This document shows positions 18,109-27,486 of a stretch of DNA of 64,000 nt, in pieces. The notes below the pieces were generated by a model. That model made no database searches and was not told the DNA's origin. It was given only the letters and a program-made list of their open reading frames with translations. The stretch's first letter is position 1. Each line of letters starts with the position of its first letter. Location of the stretch: contig CAMCHQ010000008.1 in NCBI GenBank assembly GCA_945874765.1, forward strand, positions 62,001-126,000, written 5' to 3'. The position numbers and the translations under genes were made by a program. The stretch comes from an uncultured Clostridia bacterium. GTDB lineage: Bacteria; Bacillota; Clostridia; Oscillospirales; Acutalibacteraceae.

Positions 18109-20928
18109 CTATTGTCTCTGTAATAACAATGACTTAGATAGCAAATCTACAGATACCACTTTATACCCTGCTTCCATGATGGTATTTGGCATCGTATGTG
18201 TTGGCGATGGTATCCAGTATGCAGAATAGTTGTATGCTGACTTGCATAGGGTACAGCCGATAATTCCCTCGATATCAGAAAAAGACAATGTCAGTTCCGT
18301 CTTTCCACAGTTTTCAAGATACTGTTTCAATTTTGAAAACTTATCTTTTTCCTGTGGCTCTTCGTCCATCTCACCAACTTGTACGAGCGCATTGCTGAGT
18401 TCATCACACTTATCAATCATCCAAGCAAAGTACTCTTCTTGTTTTGAAGGATTGAACACGTCTGCCTCACGCTTATAAATTATTCGTTTTGCCTCGCTGC
18501 CTTCACGGCTGGAATACCAATCAAGCTTTTCTCCGAATACTTCTTCAATCTTACTCTTCTTGTTTTCGAGTCTTTCAAATGCTTTTTTGTTGTAAACATA
18601 AATCAGTAATGATAAATATTTACTGCGTGTCACGGTGTAAGAAAGATGATAATCTGCACCGTTCACAGGAACATCATACCAGTTCTGTGCCAATGGCTTA
18701 TGAATAGCAATATCAGTCTCCCTGCCTTCTGCCTTACAGTATTCTACAAATCTTGACCAGAACTGAAGCTGAAGCTCACTCAAAGTACCTACGGTTTTCT
18801 CAGGTTGCCTTTCATTGCTCGATGAATATGATGTTACTTCTTGCTCTTCAGATAATGGTGCTGGAACTGGTCTGCTATCATTTACCCAGGTTACATAGAT
18901 GAGTCTGTTCATCTGTTCTGAAGTAAAGCTAAACTTCCATCTGTTTTCCATGAACTCAAGAAGCTTCTTGCTTCTTTGAAAAATACAGTCTGCCGTCCAG
19001 TCAGCTTCCTTGGCAACCTCAATTTCGGAATGTGATCCGTTCTGGTATCCTCTTCGACCAACATTTTTCGATGTTTTCTTATCCTCGAAACTATCATTCT
19101 GCAATGCAGAGTTAATACTCTGAGAAAGAGGGAGAAGGTTTCCAAGGGCACAGGAAAGCAATTCAATCTCCTCACTACTAAACTGTCGGAACTGGTTACG
19201 CCAATAAAATTTAGACGGAGTCTGAGGAAGAATATGCTCAATAGAAACCTTATCCTTTTCGGTCTTAGTGAACATCTCCCAACTTACCTTATCCAAGTTA
19301 TTTTTCTTTGCAAGCTGATACTCATATTCAAATAAAAAATACTTGATAGAGTTCCAATAATAGAATCCTCCCTTATCGTCAAAATGTTTTTCTATCTTTG
19401 TAATGAAGTTTGGAAGTGCGTACTCAATGTTGGTATCTGTAGTTTCATTGATATCACCGATCAGGTCATCAATATTCATTTCTCTAAGGTATACACTTCG
19501 AGCTGCACGATAATACTCACTGCTTCTGAATGTGGCATTAAAATATCCCAGACGGAAACAGATAAAGATAAACCTCTCAATTGCAGTAAACAATTCTATT
19601 CTCTTTTCCGATTTTAAGTCTCTACGGCTAATGACAACCATTACCAAAGGTCTGAAATATCCAATACCGATACGGTTCAAACGATCAACCCACACCTTTT
19701 CTTCATCGGATAGGTTCTCACTCTGGAAAGGAAAGAAAGTGTCGTACCAGTACTTTGCCATATCTTTAAGGCTGTTAACATAGTTGAGGATTTCTACCGG
19801 TTCCAATTTAGAAACCTCTATAGTTTCTACTTCACCAAATTCATCTTCAATATCTGTATCCAAATCATACTCCGTATCAGAAACAACCGCCGGAGATTCA
19901 TCAGCAACAGCCATTGTTCTCTTTTCGAAAATATTCTTTGCAGAGAACTTATTCAAAAGGAAATGAATGTAGTCATCACCTTTTCTTCTGGAATAAGTAA
20001 AATAAGCTATCCAATGTGCTCTCAAAAACTCATCATCAGAGAGTGGGGTTTTCTCATTTCTTCCAAGTTGGAAGTATACTTCTTTCCAGGTTTCGTTGAT
20101 CTGTTTACGCAGATTTTTCTTATCCATCTTATCGAACTTATCATCAGAATAAAGGGTTGTCAGATAAATTAGTCGATTCTTCAACAATTCAAGATTTGTA
20201 AGTTTTTTACCACGGTTATTCATGGTTTCAAAAGCCACAAACACGTCATAATCATCATCGATTTCATGTATGTTGAACATTAACTTCTGTGTGAGTTTCA
20301 AATACAGTTCATTAATTCCATCCACGCCTTCATTCTCATAGAGAGCAATCAAGTTTTCTCTAAAGAAGTTCTTGGCGAACTTCAGATTTCTTGTGTAGTA
20401 TGTTTCGTTTACAGTCCCGGAATAAGGCTCATTAAATATTCTGTACTGCAAATAGTCAGAACTAGGGTTATCTACCTCATAGCCAAACAGGTAGGTAGTT
20501 ATAAGATTATTCGGTGGTCTATGCTGACAGATATATTTTGATATTACATCTTCCAGCGTTTCATACCCAAGTACAATATCTCGGTCGGATAAACCTTTAT
20601 TCTCTTTTAATGTTCTAGAACACTCTACGATTTCATTCAAAAGAATCACAAATGTAGTCAGTCTCTGCTGTCCGTCAACGATGTGGCAGGGCTTAAATCC
20701 CTTTGATACCATCCACAGGTCACTGCCCCATGAGGTTATCTCAGAAGATTTCAAATTCTTAAGAGACAACAAACCTGTATAATGATATCTTCCATCCTGC
20801 AAATTTATTAAGTCATCCCAAAAATCAGTAAGTTGTGACTGCTGCCACGCATATCCTCTCTGATAATCAGGAATTCTAAATAATTTATTTTGAAACAGCA
20901 GAGAAAGGGGTTGAAGTTCATTTGCCAT
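18109..20928 (-). CDS. GmrSD-type protein: DUF262 + DUF1524 (HNH) + DUF4268-like + DUF7662-like
   Basis: IPDYQRGYAW and VDGQQRLTT (DUF262); VSIEHILPQTP (HNH); C-terminal FWSRFVEYC... and LSFSDIEGIIGCTL. Confidence 0.88.
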   Translation of the reverse strand: MANELQPLSLLFQNKLFRIPDYQRGYAWQQSQLTDFWDDLINLQDGRYHYTGLLSLKNLKSSEITSWGSDLWMVSKGFKPCHIVDGQQRLTTFVILLNEIVECSRTLKENKGLSDRDIVLGYETLEDVISKYICQHRPPNNLITTYLFGYEVDNPSSDYLQYRIFNEPYSGTVNETYYTRNLKFAKNFFRENLIALYENEGVDGINELYLKLTQKLMFNIHEIDDDYDVFVAFETMNNRGKKLTNLELLKNRLIYLTTLYSDDKFDKMDKKNLRKQINETWKEVYFQLGRNEKTPLSDDEFLRAHWIAYFTYSRRKGDDYIHFLLNKFSAKNIFEKRTMAVADESPAVVSDTEYDLDTDIEDEFGEVETIEVSKLEPVEILNYVNSLKDMAKYWYDTFFPFQSENLSDEEKVWVDRLNRIGIGYFRPLVMVVISRRDLKSEKRIELFTAIERFIFICFRLGYFNATFRSSEYYRAARSVYLREMNIDDLIGDINETTDTNIEYALPNFITKIEKHFDDKGGFYYWNSIKYFLFEYEYQLAKKNNLDKVSWEMFTKTEKDKVSIEHILPQTPSKFYWRNQFRQFSSEEIELLSCALGNLLPLSQSINSALQNDSFEDKKTSKNVGRRGYQNGSHSEIEVAKEADWTADCIFQRSKKLLEFMENRWKFSFTSEQMNRLIYVTWVNDSRPVPAPLSEEQEVTSYSSSNERQPEKTVGTLSELQLQFWSRFVEYCKAEGRETDIAIHKPLAQNWYDVPVNGADYHLSYTVTRSKYLSLLIYVYNKKAFERLENKKSKIEEVFGEKLDWYSSREGSEAKRIIYKREADVFNPSKQEEYFAWMIDKCDELSNALVQVGEMDEEPQEKDKFSKLKQYLENCGKTELTLSFSDIEGIIGCTLCKSAYNYSAYWIPSPTHTMPNTIMEAGYKVVSVDLLSKSLLLQRQ

Positions 20929-21087
20929 TTTTTCATTCCTCCAAATATTCTTATTCGTTACTTATTTTTATCTGTTCTCTGTACAGAAAGATAAACGACT
21001 ATTCAAAACACAAAGAGACTGATTCTCTAGTGTTGAATTTTTTCGTGTTTATCAACACATTAGAATCGTTCCTCTGCTTTAATTTTC

Positions 21088-21732
21088 CTATGAATTAGCC
21101 TCGTTAAATATTGCTTTTTTTAACCACTCATCTAAAAATTCCATTTGTTCTTTTGTGTGAAACCAATGCTCTGAGCCGTCCATTACTGTAAGTGTAGCCG
21201 ATGCTTTTAAGCAGAACTCCTTAATCGTATCAAGTGATTGAAGATTATCGGCACTGCCGTAAAGTATATCGGTCGGCACCGTCCAGCATATATTATGATT
21301 TCTGACATATTGAAGGTAATCCCACGATAAATCATCGCCGAAATCCACAGGAATTATTTTCTTCTTCTCCAACTCCTGTTCCGTAGTTCCTGCCCATTCA
21401 ATCATATTAAGAATTAACCTTTCAAGATTTACAATAGGAGAAATGAAATATGCTTTATGGATAAATTTATCAATACCCGAATTCATTGAAAAATATGCTC
21501 CGATGCTGTTAGCTATCAGGGTAATTCTGTTGTATTTATCTGAAAACTCTTTGAATTTATCCATAAATTCTGTTTTTGCCTCCCAAGGATTTTCCGACTT
21601 ATAATCAAAGCCATAGACATCCTCTTTGAAGAATTGTTTATAATGTTCAGCCTCGCTTGCGTTACCACCCTTGCCGTGAACATAAACCACAATAACCTTT
21701 TTGGAATTGTTTTTCTGCAAATTATCTGCCAT
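21088..21732 (-). CDS. Alpha/beta hydrolase
   Basis: VVYVHGKGGNASEAEHY; LIANSIGAYFSM; WFHT. Confidence 0.85.
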   Translation of the reverse strand: MADNLQKNNSKKVIVVYVHGKGGNASEAEHYKQFFKEDVYGFDYKSENPWEAKTEFMDKFKEFSDKYNRITLIANSIGAYFSMNSGIDKFIHKAYFISPIVNLERLILNMIEWAGTTEQELEKKKIIPVDFGDDLSWDYLQYVRNHNICWTVPTDILYGSADNLQSLDTIKEFCLKASATLTVMDGSEHWFHTKEQMEFLDEWLKKAIFNEANS

Positions 21733-21968
21733 TGCTCCGCCTCACTTTTTAGCTTGTTCATTGTGGTATCACATAATAAAACCTTATTTATATGATATTT
21801 TATTAGCGAGTTGTTGTCAATAAAAATGATTTATTTACTGCAAACAGCGAACAAACTATCTTGTGCATAGTCCCTATAATCGTACAGTGATTTTGTTTTG
21901 ATTGAATAATGAAAGTAGTTGTGATATGTTAAAGTCAAGGAAAACCGTTGGCACTTGGAGGTGTTGAT

Positions 21969-22763
21969 ATGAAAATGAAAATTGGCTTTAATATTGGCGA
22001 AAGCAAAAGAGAAAATGCTGAAAATACTGTAAACACAGTTGCGCCTGAGGTTGTTGCTGACGAGCCTGTTCGCTCGGTTGCTACCGTTCGTTTTGAAAAC
22101 GGAAAGGAATACCCATACTACAACGATGAGTTCAATCTCAAGGTTGGCGATGTTGTATTTGTTGACGGCAAGCTTACAGGTCAGCCGGGCAGGGTTACCG
22201 AGGTTACTACAAAATTTAAAGTCAGTCTCGATTTTTACAAGCAAGTTATCGCAAAGCTCAATCTTGAATTTCACGGTGAGTTCAAAAGATTTCACGGCTT
22301 GATGCTGAGCAAAGATTCCACCCTTTCCATTGAGCAGGTCAGCGCTTGGTTTAATCCGCCGAGAGAGGAAGAAGAGGAATTTTTTATCGGAGAGGGATAC
22401 GAGGTTGCACTCGGTAAATTCAGCGAGTGTCCTGACATTCATCAAAACGATTACGAGGATGCTGTTGAGCTTTACTTTGACGATGCAGTAAAATTCATTT
22501 CTGTCAAAAACGGTGTGGGAAAGGCGATTGTTAAAAGCAGTAAGTATCACACTGTGGATTTTACATTTGAAAATGGTATGATTAAAAACCTTTACTGCGA
22601 TTGCATCAGTCCGAATTTCTGCAATCATATGATTGCCGTTTGCATTGCAATTCAAATGCTGTATGACGAAAGCACAATAACCGAAAACAGTAATTTTACG
22701 GCTATTTCACATAACCTATTTTACAATGTTGTTTCGTACAATTCGGATAAAATAACTGTATAG
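21969..22763 (+). CDS. SWIM zinc-finger protein
   Basis: CDCISPNFCNHMIAV (CxC-n-CxH); RBS GGAGGT before ATG at 21969. Confidence 0.8.
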   Translation: MKMKIGFNIGESKRENAENTVNTVAPEVVADEPVRSVATVRFENGKEYPYYNDEFNLKVGDVVFVDGKLTGQPGRVTEVTTKFKVSLDFYKQVIAKLNLEFHGEFKRFHGLMLSKDSTLSIEQVSAWFNPPREEEEEFFIGEGYEVALGKFSECPDIHQNDYEDAVELYFDDAVKFISVKNGVGKAIVKSSKYHTVDFTFENGMIKNLYCDCISPNFCNHMIAVCIAIQMLYDESTITENSNFTAISHNLFYNVVSYNSDKITV

Positions 22764-22785
22764 ACTCGAATTTGAGAAATGAATT

Positions 22786-23106
22786 ATGGAAGATTTTTAT
22801 GCTAAAAAATGCGGATATAATTTTTTCAAAATTAAATACCAAGGCAAAATATATAAAGCATATAAATTCAGTTATTTCTACAGTAATGTAGGAGATTCTT
22901 TTGTATTGCAATTTCCAAAATGGTTTCCGAAAAACAAACGAAAGAGAATACCGTTTAGTCCCATAAGCCCAAACGGTCCAAAATGGGAATCTCCCACACT
23001 TACAATATGTTGTCCGTGGCAAAAGGATTGCAGACCGCAAATTAAGCAAATTGAAAAATATTTGCGAAAATACGGTTATGTTGATTTAGATAAAATAACC
23101 CTATAA
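22786..23106 (+). CDS. Hypothetical 106-aa protein
   Basis: Follows SWIM gene by 22 nt; followed by terminator. Confidence 0.6.
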   Translation: MEDFYAKKCGYNFFKIKYQGKIYKAYKFSYFYSNVGDSFVLQFPKWFPKNKRKRIPFSPISPNGPKWESPTLTICCPWQKDCRPQIKQIEKYLRKYGYVDLDKITL

Positions 23107-23115
23107 AATGATTTA

Positions 23116-23145
23116 AGCCGAGAGCGAATGCTCTCGGCTTTTAAG
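23116..23145. terminator. Terminator hairpin
   Basis: AGCCGAGAGC-gaat-GCTCTCGGCT then TTT. Confidence 0.88.
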
Positions 23146-23166
23146 TTACAAATATACTATTTAAAC

Positions 23167-24687
23167 TTAGTCTAAAAAATATGCCATTGCTTTTTCTTTT
23201 GTGTCAAGTATTTCACTCTCATCAACTCCACAAGCTTTTGCCAATTGGATTGAGCCTTCAAGTGCGACGTTAATATCCGGAGAAAAAGCATTTCCCAGAA
23301 TAGTTAAAAATTCTTCAAATGATTTTGATAAATCAAATACAAATTGCTTATATTTTTCATCAAGCATATTATCTACTTGAATCAAATCATCATAGTATTG
23401 CTTAATTATAGCCTGTTCTTTTTTGTTAAAGTTATCTTTTGCAATTTTATACATCATTGTACCAACAGCATTTCCGATAACAGCACCAAGCACAGGTACA
23501 GGAATAGCAATTTGACCTATCAAAGAAGACAGTGCACTAACAGATGCATCAAGACAAACTATTTGTGAATTTTCCAATAATTCTAATTCTGTAATTTCAT
23601 TCTTCCTAAATTTGCACACCTGCTCTGCAAATCCAAATGATGCAGTTACTACTGCATTAGCAGTTGTTGAGGCTGTCTTGTTATAAGTTACAAGAGCTTC
23701 CTTACAAATCCCTGCATCATAAAAGCTCGGAGCTTTAGACATTACAGCACTTGTTACCGCATAGATACTTGCACCTCTAACTCCGCCTTTTACAGTTCCA
23801 ACACCGGTTTCCTTTGCAATTTCTTCCCAATCTTCATTTGTGAAATCTTTTATATTTTTGCCTGATTTAATCTTCTTTATAATACAAATTACAAAAGCAG
23901 ATGTGCCTTCAACTGCTGCGGAAATTGCTGTTGCTTTTCCTGCTTCTTCCAGTGTTGATTTATTATCGTCAAACGCCTTATTTCTTCTTTGTTTATCAAT
24001 ATCTTTCAAGTGTTCTTTTTCTTGAGCAATCGTTTTATCAATTACTCCTTTTTGAACTTCATCATAATCCAACAATGATGGCTCTAAATCGTCAAAAGAA
24101 ATATCTTTATTGTTTTCAAAGAAGTTATGAACCTTTTTCCACTGATTGATTGTGAGACCATCGCCACTATTAGAAAGGGTTTTGTATGCTTCTTTTTCTG
24201 ATAATTGATAAAGCTTTTTAATATTTTCGTATTGATCCTTTGGAATTTGATATTTTGAGCCATTAGATAAATAATCCGGATATTTACGTAAATGCTTTGC
24301 GATAGCACCAAGAGAAAAATCTCCACCTGATATGTAAAATTTTTGTTGTATTTCTGTTGTACCGCGCAATAAATCGGATGGACTATTATCGTTTATCCAT
24401 TCATAAATATTGGGATTTCCTTTTATATTTTCTCTTGCGTTACCGATACCAACCTCTGATATTTCAGCAATAAAACCATGCAAGCCTTTTTCTCCACCAC
24501 GATTTGACTGTATTAGTTTATGAACAATTTTAAGAGTGCCATTTATTGATTTCATCGCATTTTGAAGATTTAAGTCTTGTTGACTCAATGCTTCAAATAA
24601 TCTTTCTATTCTTATTTGGTTTAAATATCCAGTCCAAGCAGCTACTGCTTGCTCTTGTGTTGATTTGAAAATTTTTTCTGTATCCAT
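23167..24687 (-). CDS. Hypothetical 506-aa protein with glycine/alanine-rich membrane segments
   Basis: ATAISAAVEGTSAFVICII; IGQIAIPVPVLGAVIGNAVGTMM; paired with upstream ORF (12 nt gap). Confidence 0.75.
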   Translation of the reverse strand: MDTEKIFKSTQEQAVAAWTGYLNQIRIERLFEALSQQDLNLQNAMKSINGTLKIVHKLIQSNRGGEKGLHGFIAEISEVGIGNARENIKGNPNIYEWINDNSPSDLLRGTTEIQQKFYISGGDFSLGAIAKHLRKYPDYLSNGSKYQIPKDQYENIKKLYQLSEKEAYKTLSNSGDGLTINQWKKVHNFFENNKDISFDDLEPSLLDYDEVQKGVIDKTIAQEKEHLKDIDKQRRNKAFDDNKSTLEEAGKATAISAAVEGTSAFVICIIKKIKSGKNIKDFTNEDWEEIAKETGVGTVKGGVRGASIYAVTSAVMSKAPSFYDAGICKEALVTYNKTASTTANAVVTASFGFAEQVCKFRKNEITELELLENSQIVCLDASVSALSSLIGQIAIPVPVLGAVIGNAVGTMMYKIAKDNFNKKEQAIIKQYYDDLIQVDNMLDEKYKQFVFDLSKSFEEFLTILGNAFSPDINVALEGSIQLAKACGVDESEILDTKEKAMAYFLD

Positions 24688-24699
24688 GAATAATCTCCG

Positions 24700-25797
24700 T
24701 TAAATGTTGTTATCTAATGTTGCAGCAATAGCTTTTGTATTATTGACCAAAGTCATTAACATTGTTTGCTCATTTTCTTTCATCATGCTAAAGTCTTTGC
24801 CAAAGGTAGTCATACAATTTCCATACTGTTCAACCAAACCTTTACGGAGCATTACTGTCTTATCCAATAAATTTTTAAGTAAAGCAGAACTTTCTTTAAG
24901 TGCTTCAGTATTCGTTTTTACTTTTTCGATTTCTTCAACCTTTTCTTTTGTGGTTTTCATTTTCTTTTTTGTAAAAAGAACAACAGAGGTTAAGATTGAA
25001 GCACCTGCAATTGTCCACCCAATAGGTCCGGCTAAAGCTAACAAGGCATTTCCGGCAACCATTCCTCCACCACCGGCAGTAAGTGCACCTCCTCCTAACC
25101 ATGCAAGAGCGGCGTTAGTTGCAGCTGCACCGGATAGCGAAGAAATTGCAGCACCTGTTGAAGCAGTACCAAATGTTGTGGCAACCCACATTGCAGCACT
25201 TGGAGCTAAACTCGCAACAGCAACACCTGCAGCCATTCCACTACCGGCACCTGCTGCTGATTTTTTTGCTGCATCCAATTCTTCTTTTGCGATTGTACAA
25301 ACATTTTCAAAGCTTTCTTTTTGGTTAATGATTAACTCAAAATCCTTGTCAAACTCTTTAGGGTGATTGGCGATGCTGTTAATCAGTTTTTCGATATTTG
25401 TAATAGTATCAACTGCTCGCTCCCTTTCGGTATATAGTTCAACGCCGTAATTGCTTAATTTTGAGTATTCGACATTGTATGTTTCAATTGCCTCATTCAA
25501 CCATTTGTCTGCATTTAAAACTTCGCTACTATCTTTTTTCTCGTCAACCTTATCTTTAATTTGTTGACCTGTTTTTTTAGCGTTATCTTTGATTGCATCT
25601 GCATTGATTTCAGATAATCTCTCTTTTGCCTTTTCAATATCAATATCTGAAATCTTATCTTTAACTTTCTTTCCTGTTTCTTGAACAGCATCTTTTACTT
25701 CCGTTAAATCAATTTCAGATGCTTTTGATTTTATAAATTTGATTCCTTCTTCACCTTTTGATCTTAGTTTGCTTAGTTTCTCTCTATCAAATGCCAT
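24700..25797 (-). CDS. Hypothetical 365-aa protein: amphipathic repeat N-terminus + glycine-zipper hydrophobic region
   Basis: Repeats ...IDLTEVKDAVQETGKKVKDKISDIDIEKAKERLSEI...; SAAGAGSGMAAGVAVASLAPSAAMWVATTFGTASTGAAISSLSGAA...GGGALTAGGGGMVAGNALLALAGPIGW. Confidence 0.8.
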   Translation of the reverse strand: MAFDREKLSKLRSKGEEGIKFIKSKASEIDLTEVKDAVQETGKKVKDKISDIDIEKAKERLSEINADAIKDNAKKTGQQIKDKVDEKKDSSEVLNADKWLNEAIETYNVEYSKLSNYGVELYTERERAVDTITNIEKLINSIANHPKEFDKDFELIINQKESFENVCTIAKEELDAAKKSAAGAGSGMAAGVAVASLAPSAAMWVATTFGTASTGAAISSLSGAAATNAALAWLGGGALTAGGGGMVAGNALLALAGPIGWTIAGASILTSVVLFTKKKMKTTKEKVEEIEKVKTNTEALKESSALLKNLLDKTVMLRKGLVEQYGNCMTTFGKDFSMMKENEQTMLMTLVNNTKAIAATLDNNI

Positions 25798-26228
25798 ATC
25801 TTAAATCCTTTTAATAATAGTATTGTTTAATATTATAGTAGCATAGAGTTTCGTTTTTCGCAACGCATTTTAATTCCCTACTTATTTAAAATATATCATA
25901 TTCGACAAAACAATAAAAGTATTTGTTTTGTTAGAGTTCTAAAAAACACCACCTGATGAACAGATGGTGTAAATATGATTTTTGAGTTATCGGTCGTTGA
26001 TATTTTTTACAGGATTGATGTGTATGGGAAGGTTTACGTCTTGTGACGGATAAGCTCGACAGTAAAAACTACTATGCATACAATCCGTCTTTTGACAAGT
26101 AGAATATATATCTTTCAGCGGAATACAATTGTATTCCGTTTTTTTGTAAATTTTCAAAAAACTATTGACTTAAAGTCAACTTTAGGTGTTAAAATACAGA
26201 TAAAGATAAAATTGAAAGGGTGTTTAAA

Positions 26229-26663
26229 ATGAAATATCAAAATCTTGAAGAATTTGAAAAAGCAAACAAATTCGGTATGGGCGAAGCAAACATTGCCTAT
26301 GCTAAATTTTTCATTGGCAATTCATACTTAAATCCTTTGACTGATAGTGAAAAGACATCTCTTTTCCTTGCAAATGTAACCTTTGAACCGGGTTGCAGGA
26401 ACAATTGGCACATTCACCACGCTAAAAAAGGCGGCGGACAGATTTTAATTTGCACTGCCGGTGAGGGCTGGTATCAGGAAGAGGGCGAAGAAGCCGTTTC
26501 GTTAAAAGAGGGCGACGTTATAACTATTCCGCCCGAGGTTAAGCATTGGCACGGTGCAAAAAAGGACAGTTGGTTTTCTCACATTGCCGTTGAAGTACCG
26601 GGTGAAGAGACATCAAACGAATGGTGTGAGAGTGTAAGCAACGAGGAATACAACGCATTATAA
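26229..26663 (+). CDS. Cupin-domain protein
   Basis: NNWHIHHAKKGGGQILICTAGEGWYQEEG...EGDVITIPPEVKHWHGAKKD. Confidence 0.9.
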   Translation: MKYQNLEEFEKANKFGMGEANIAYAKFFIGNSYLNPLTDSEKTSLFLANVTFEPGCRNNWHIHHAKKGGGQILICTAGEGWYQEEGEEAVSLKEGDVITIPPEVKHWHGAKKDSWFSHIAVEVPGEETSNEWCESVSNEEYNAL

Positions 26664-26681
26664 ATAAAAGAGGTAATCAAA

Positions 26682-27365
26682 ATGGATTTACATAAAACCG
26701 ACAGAGAATTTATTGAACGTTTTGAACATTTTGCATTTGACGAGGTTGTAAACGAAGAAAACGAGCAGCTCGACGGCAAAACACGCTATATGGCAATACT
26801 TGCGACACTTATCGGCTGCGGCGGAGTTGACGCATTTAAAGAAGCTTTGCAAAAAGCGCTTGAAGCAGGGCTTGACGTTGCCGAAATAAAGGAAATTATT
26901 TATCAGGCTGCGGATTACTTGGGATATGGCAGAATGTTGCCGTTTTTAAACTGTGCAAACGCTTATTTTGAAGAGAATAATATCGAATTTCCCGATGACA
27001 ACAGAGCGACAACCACTCTTGAAAACAGGCTTGAAAAGGGAGTTGAGGCACAAGTTGAAATATTCGGCGAACAGATGAATGAGGCTTACAAAAAAGGTCA
27101 CATCAGCCGCTGGCTTGCCGCTAACTGCTTTGGCGATTACTATACAAGAAAAGGACTTGACCTTGCGCAAAGAGAAATGATTACTTTCTGCTTTTTATCT
27201 GCACAGGGCGGTTGCGAGCCGCAGCTTATTGCTCACGCAAAGGGCAATATGAATATGGGAAATGACAAGGAATTTTTAAACAAAGTTGTTTCACAGTGCC
27301 TGCCTTATATCGGCTATCCGAGAAGTTTGAATGCAATCAATTGTATTAACAAGGCGGCTGAATAA
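26682..27365 (+). CDS. Carboxymuconolactone decarboxylase family protein (two CMD domains)
   Basis: RYMAILATLIGCGGVDAFKEALQKALEAGLDVAEIKEIIYQAADYLG and ITFCFLSAQGGCEPQLIAHAKGNMNMG. Confidence 0.88.
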   Translation: MDLHKTDREFIERFEHFAFDEVVNEENEQLDGKTRYMAILATLIGCGGVDAFKEALQKALEAGLDVAEIKEIIYQAADYLGYGRMLPFLNCANAYFEENNIEFPDDNRATTTLENRLEKGVEAQVEIFGEQMNEAYKKGHISRWLAANCFGDYYTRKGLDLAQREMITFCFLSAQGGCEPQLIAHAKGNMNMGNDKEFLNKVVSQCLPYIGYPRSLNAINCINKAAE

Positions 27366-27379
27366 AAGCGAATACAAAA

Positions 27380-27412
27380 CAAGGACAGCAAGATTTCCTG
27401 CTGTCCTTATTT
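27380..27412. terminator. Terminator hairpin
   Basis: AAGGACAGCA-agatttcc-TGCTGTCCTT-ATTTTATTT. Confidence 0.85.
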
Positions 27413-27486
27413 TATTTCGGCAAGAGCAAGCCCTTGCCCTACAATATATCGATAGAAATTCCGTATTGAATAATTTTCTTCAAAAT

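Noticed and set aside
21831-22655. 274-aa minus-strand ORF opposite the SWIM gene
   Set aside because: Antisense shadow ORF; the + strand ORF has RBS and SWIM motif
24704-25366. 220-aa + strand ORF opposite the glycine-zipper gene
   Set aside because: Low-complexity antisense translation of Gly/Ala-rich codons, no RBS
25980-26104. Possible C-terminal gene remnant (...WEGLRLVTDKLDSKNYYAYNPSFDK stop) before the cupin gene
   Set aside because: Only about 27 residues, no family recognised; followed by a hairpin GGAATAC/GTATTCC but too short to call
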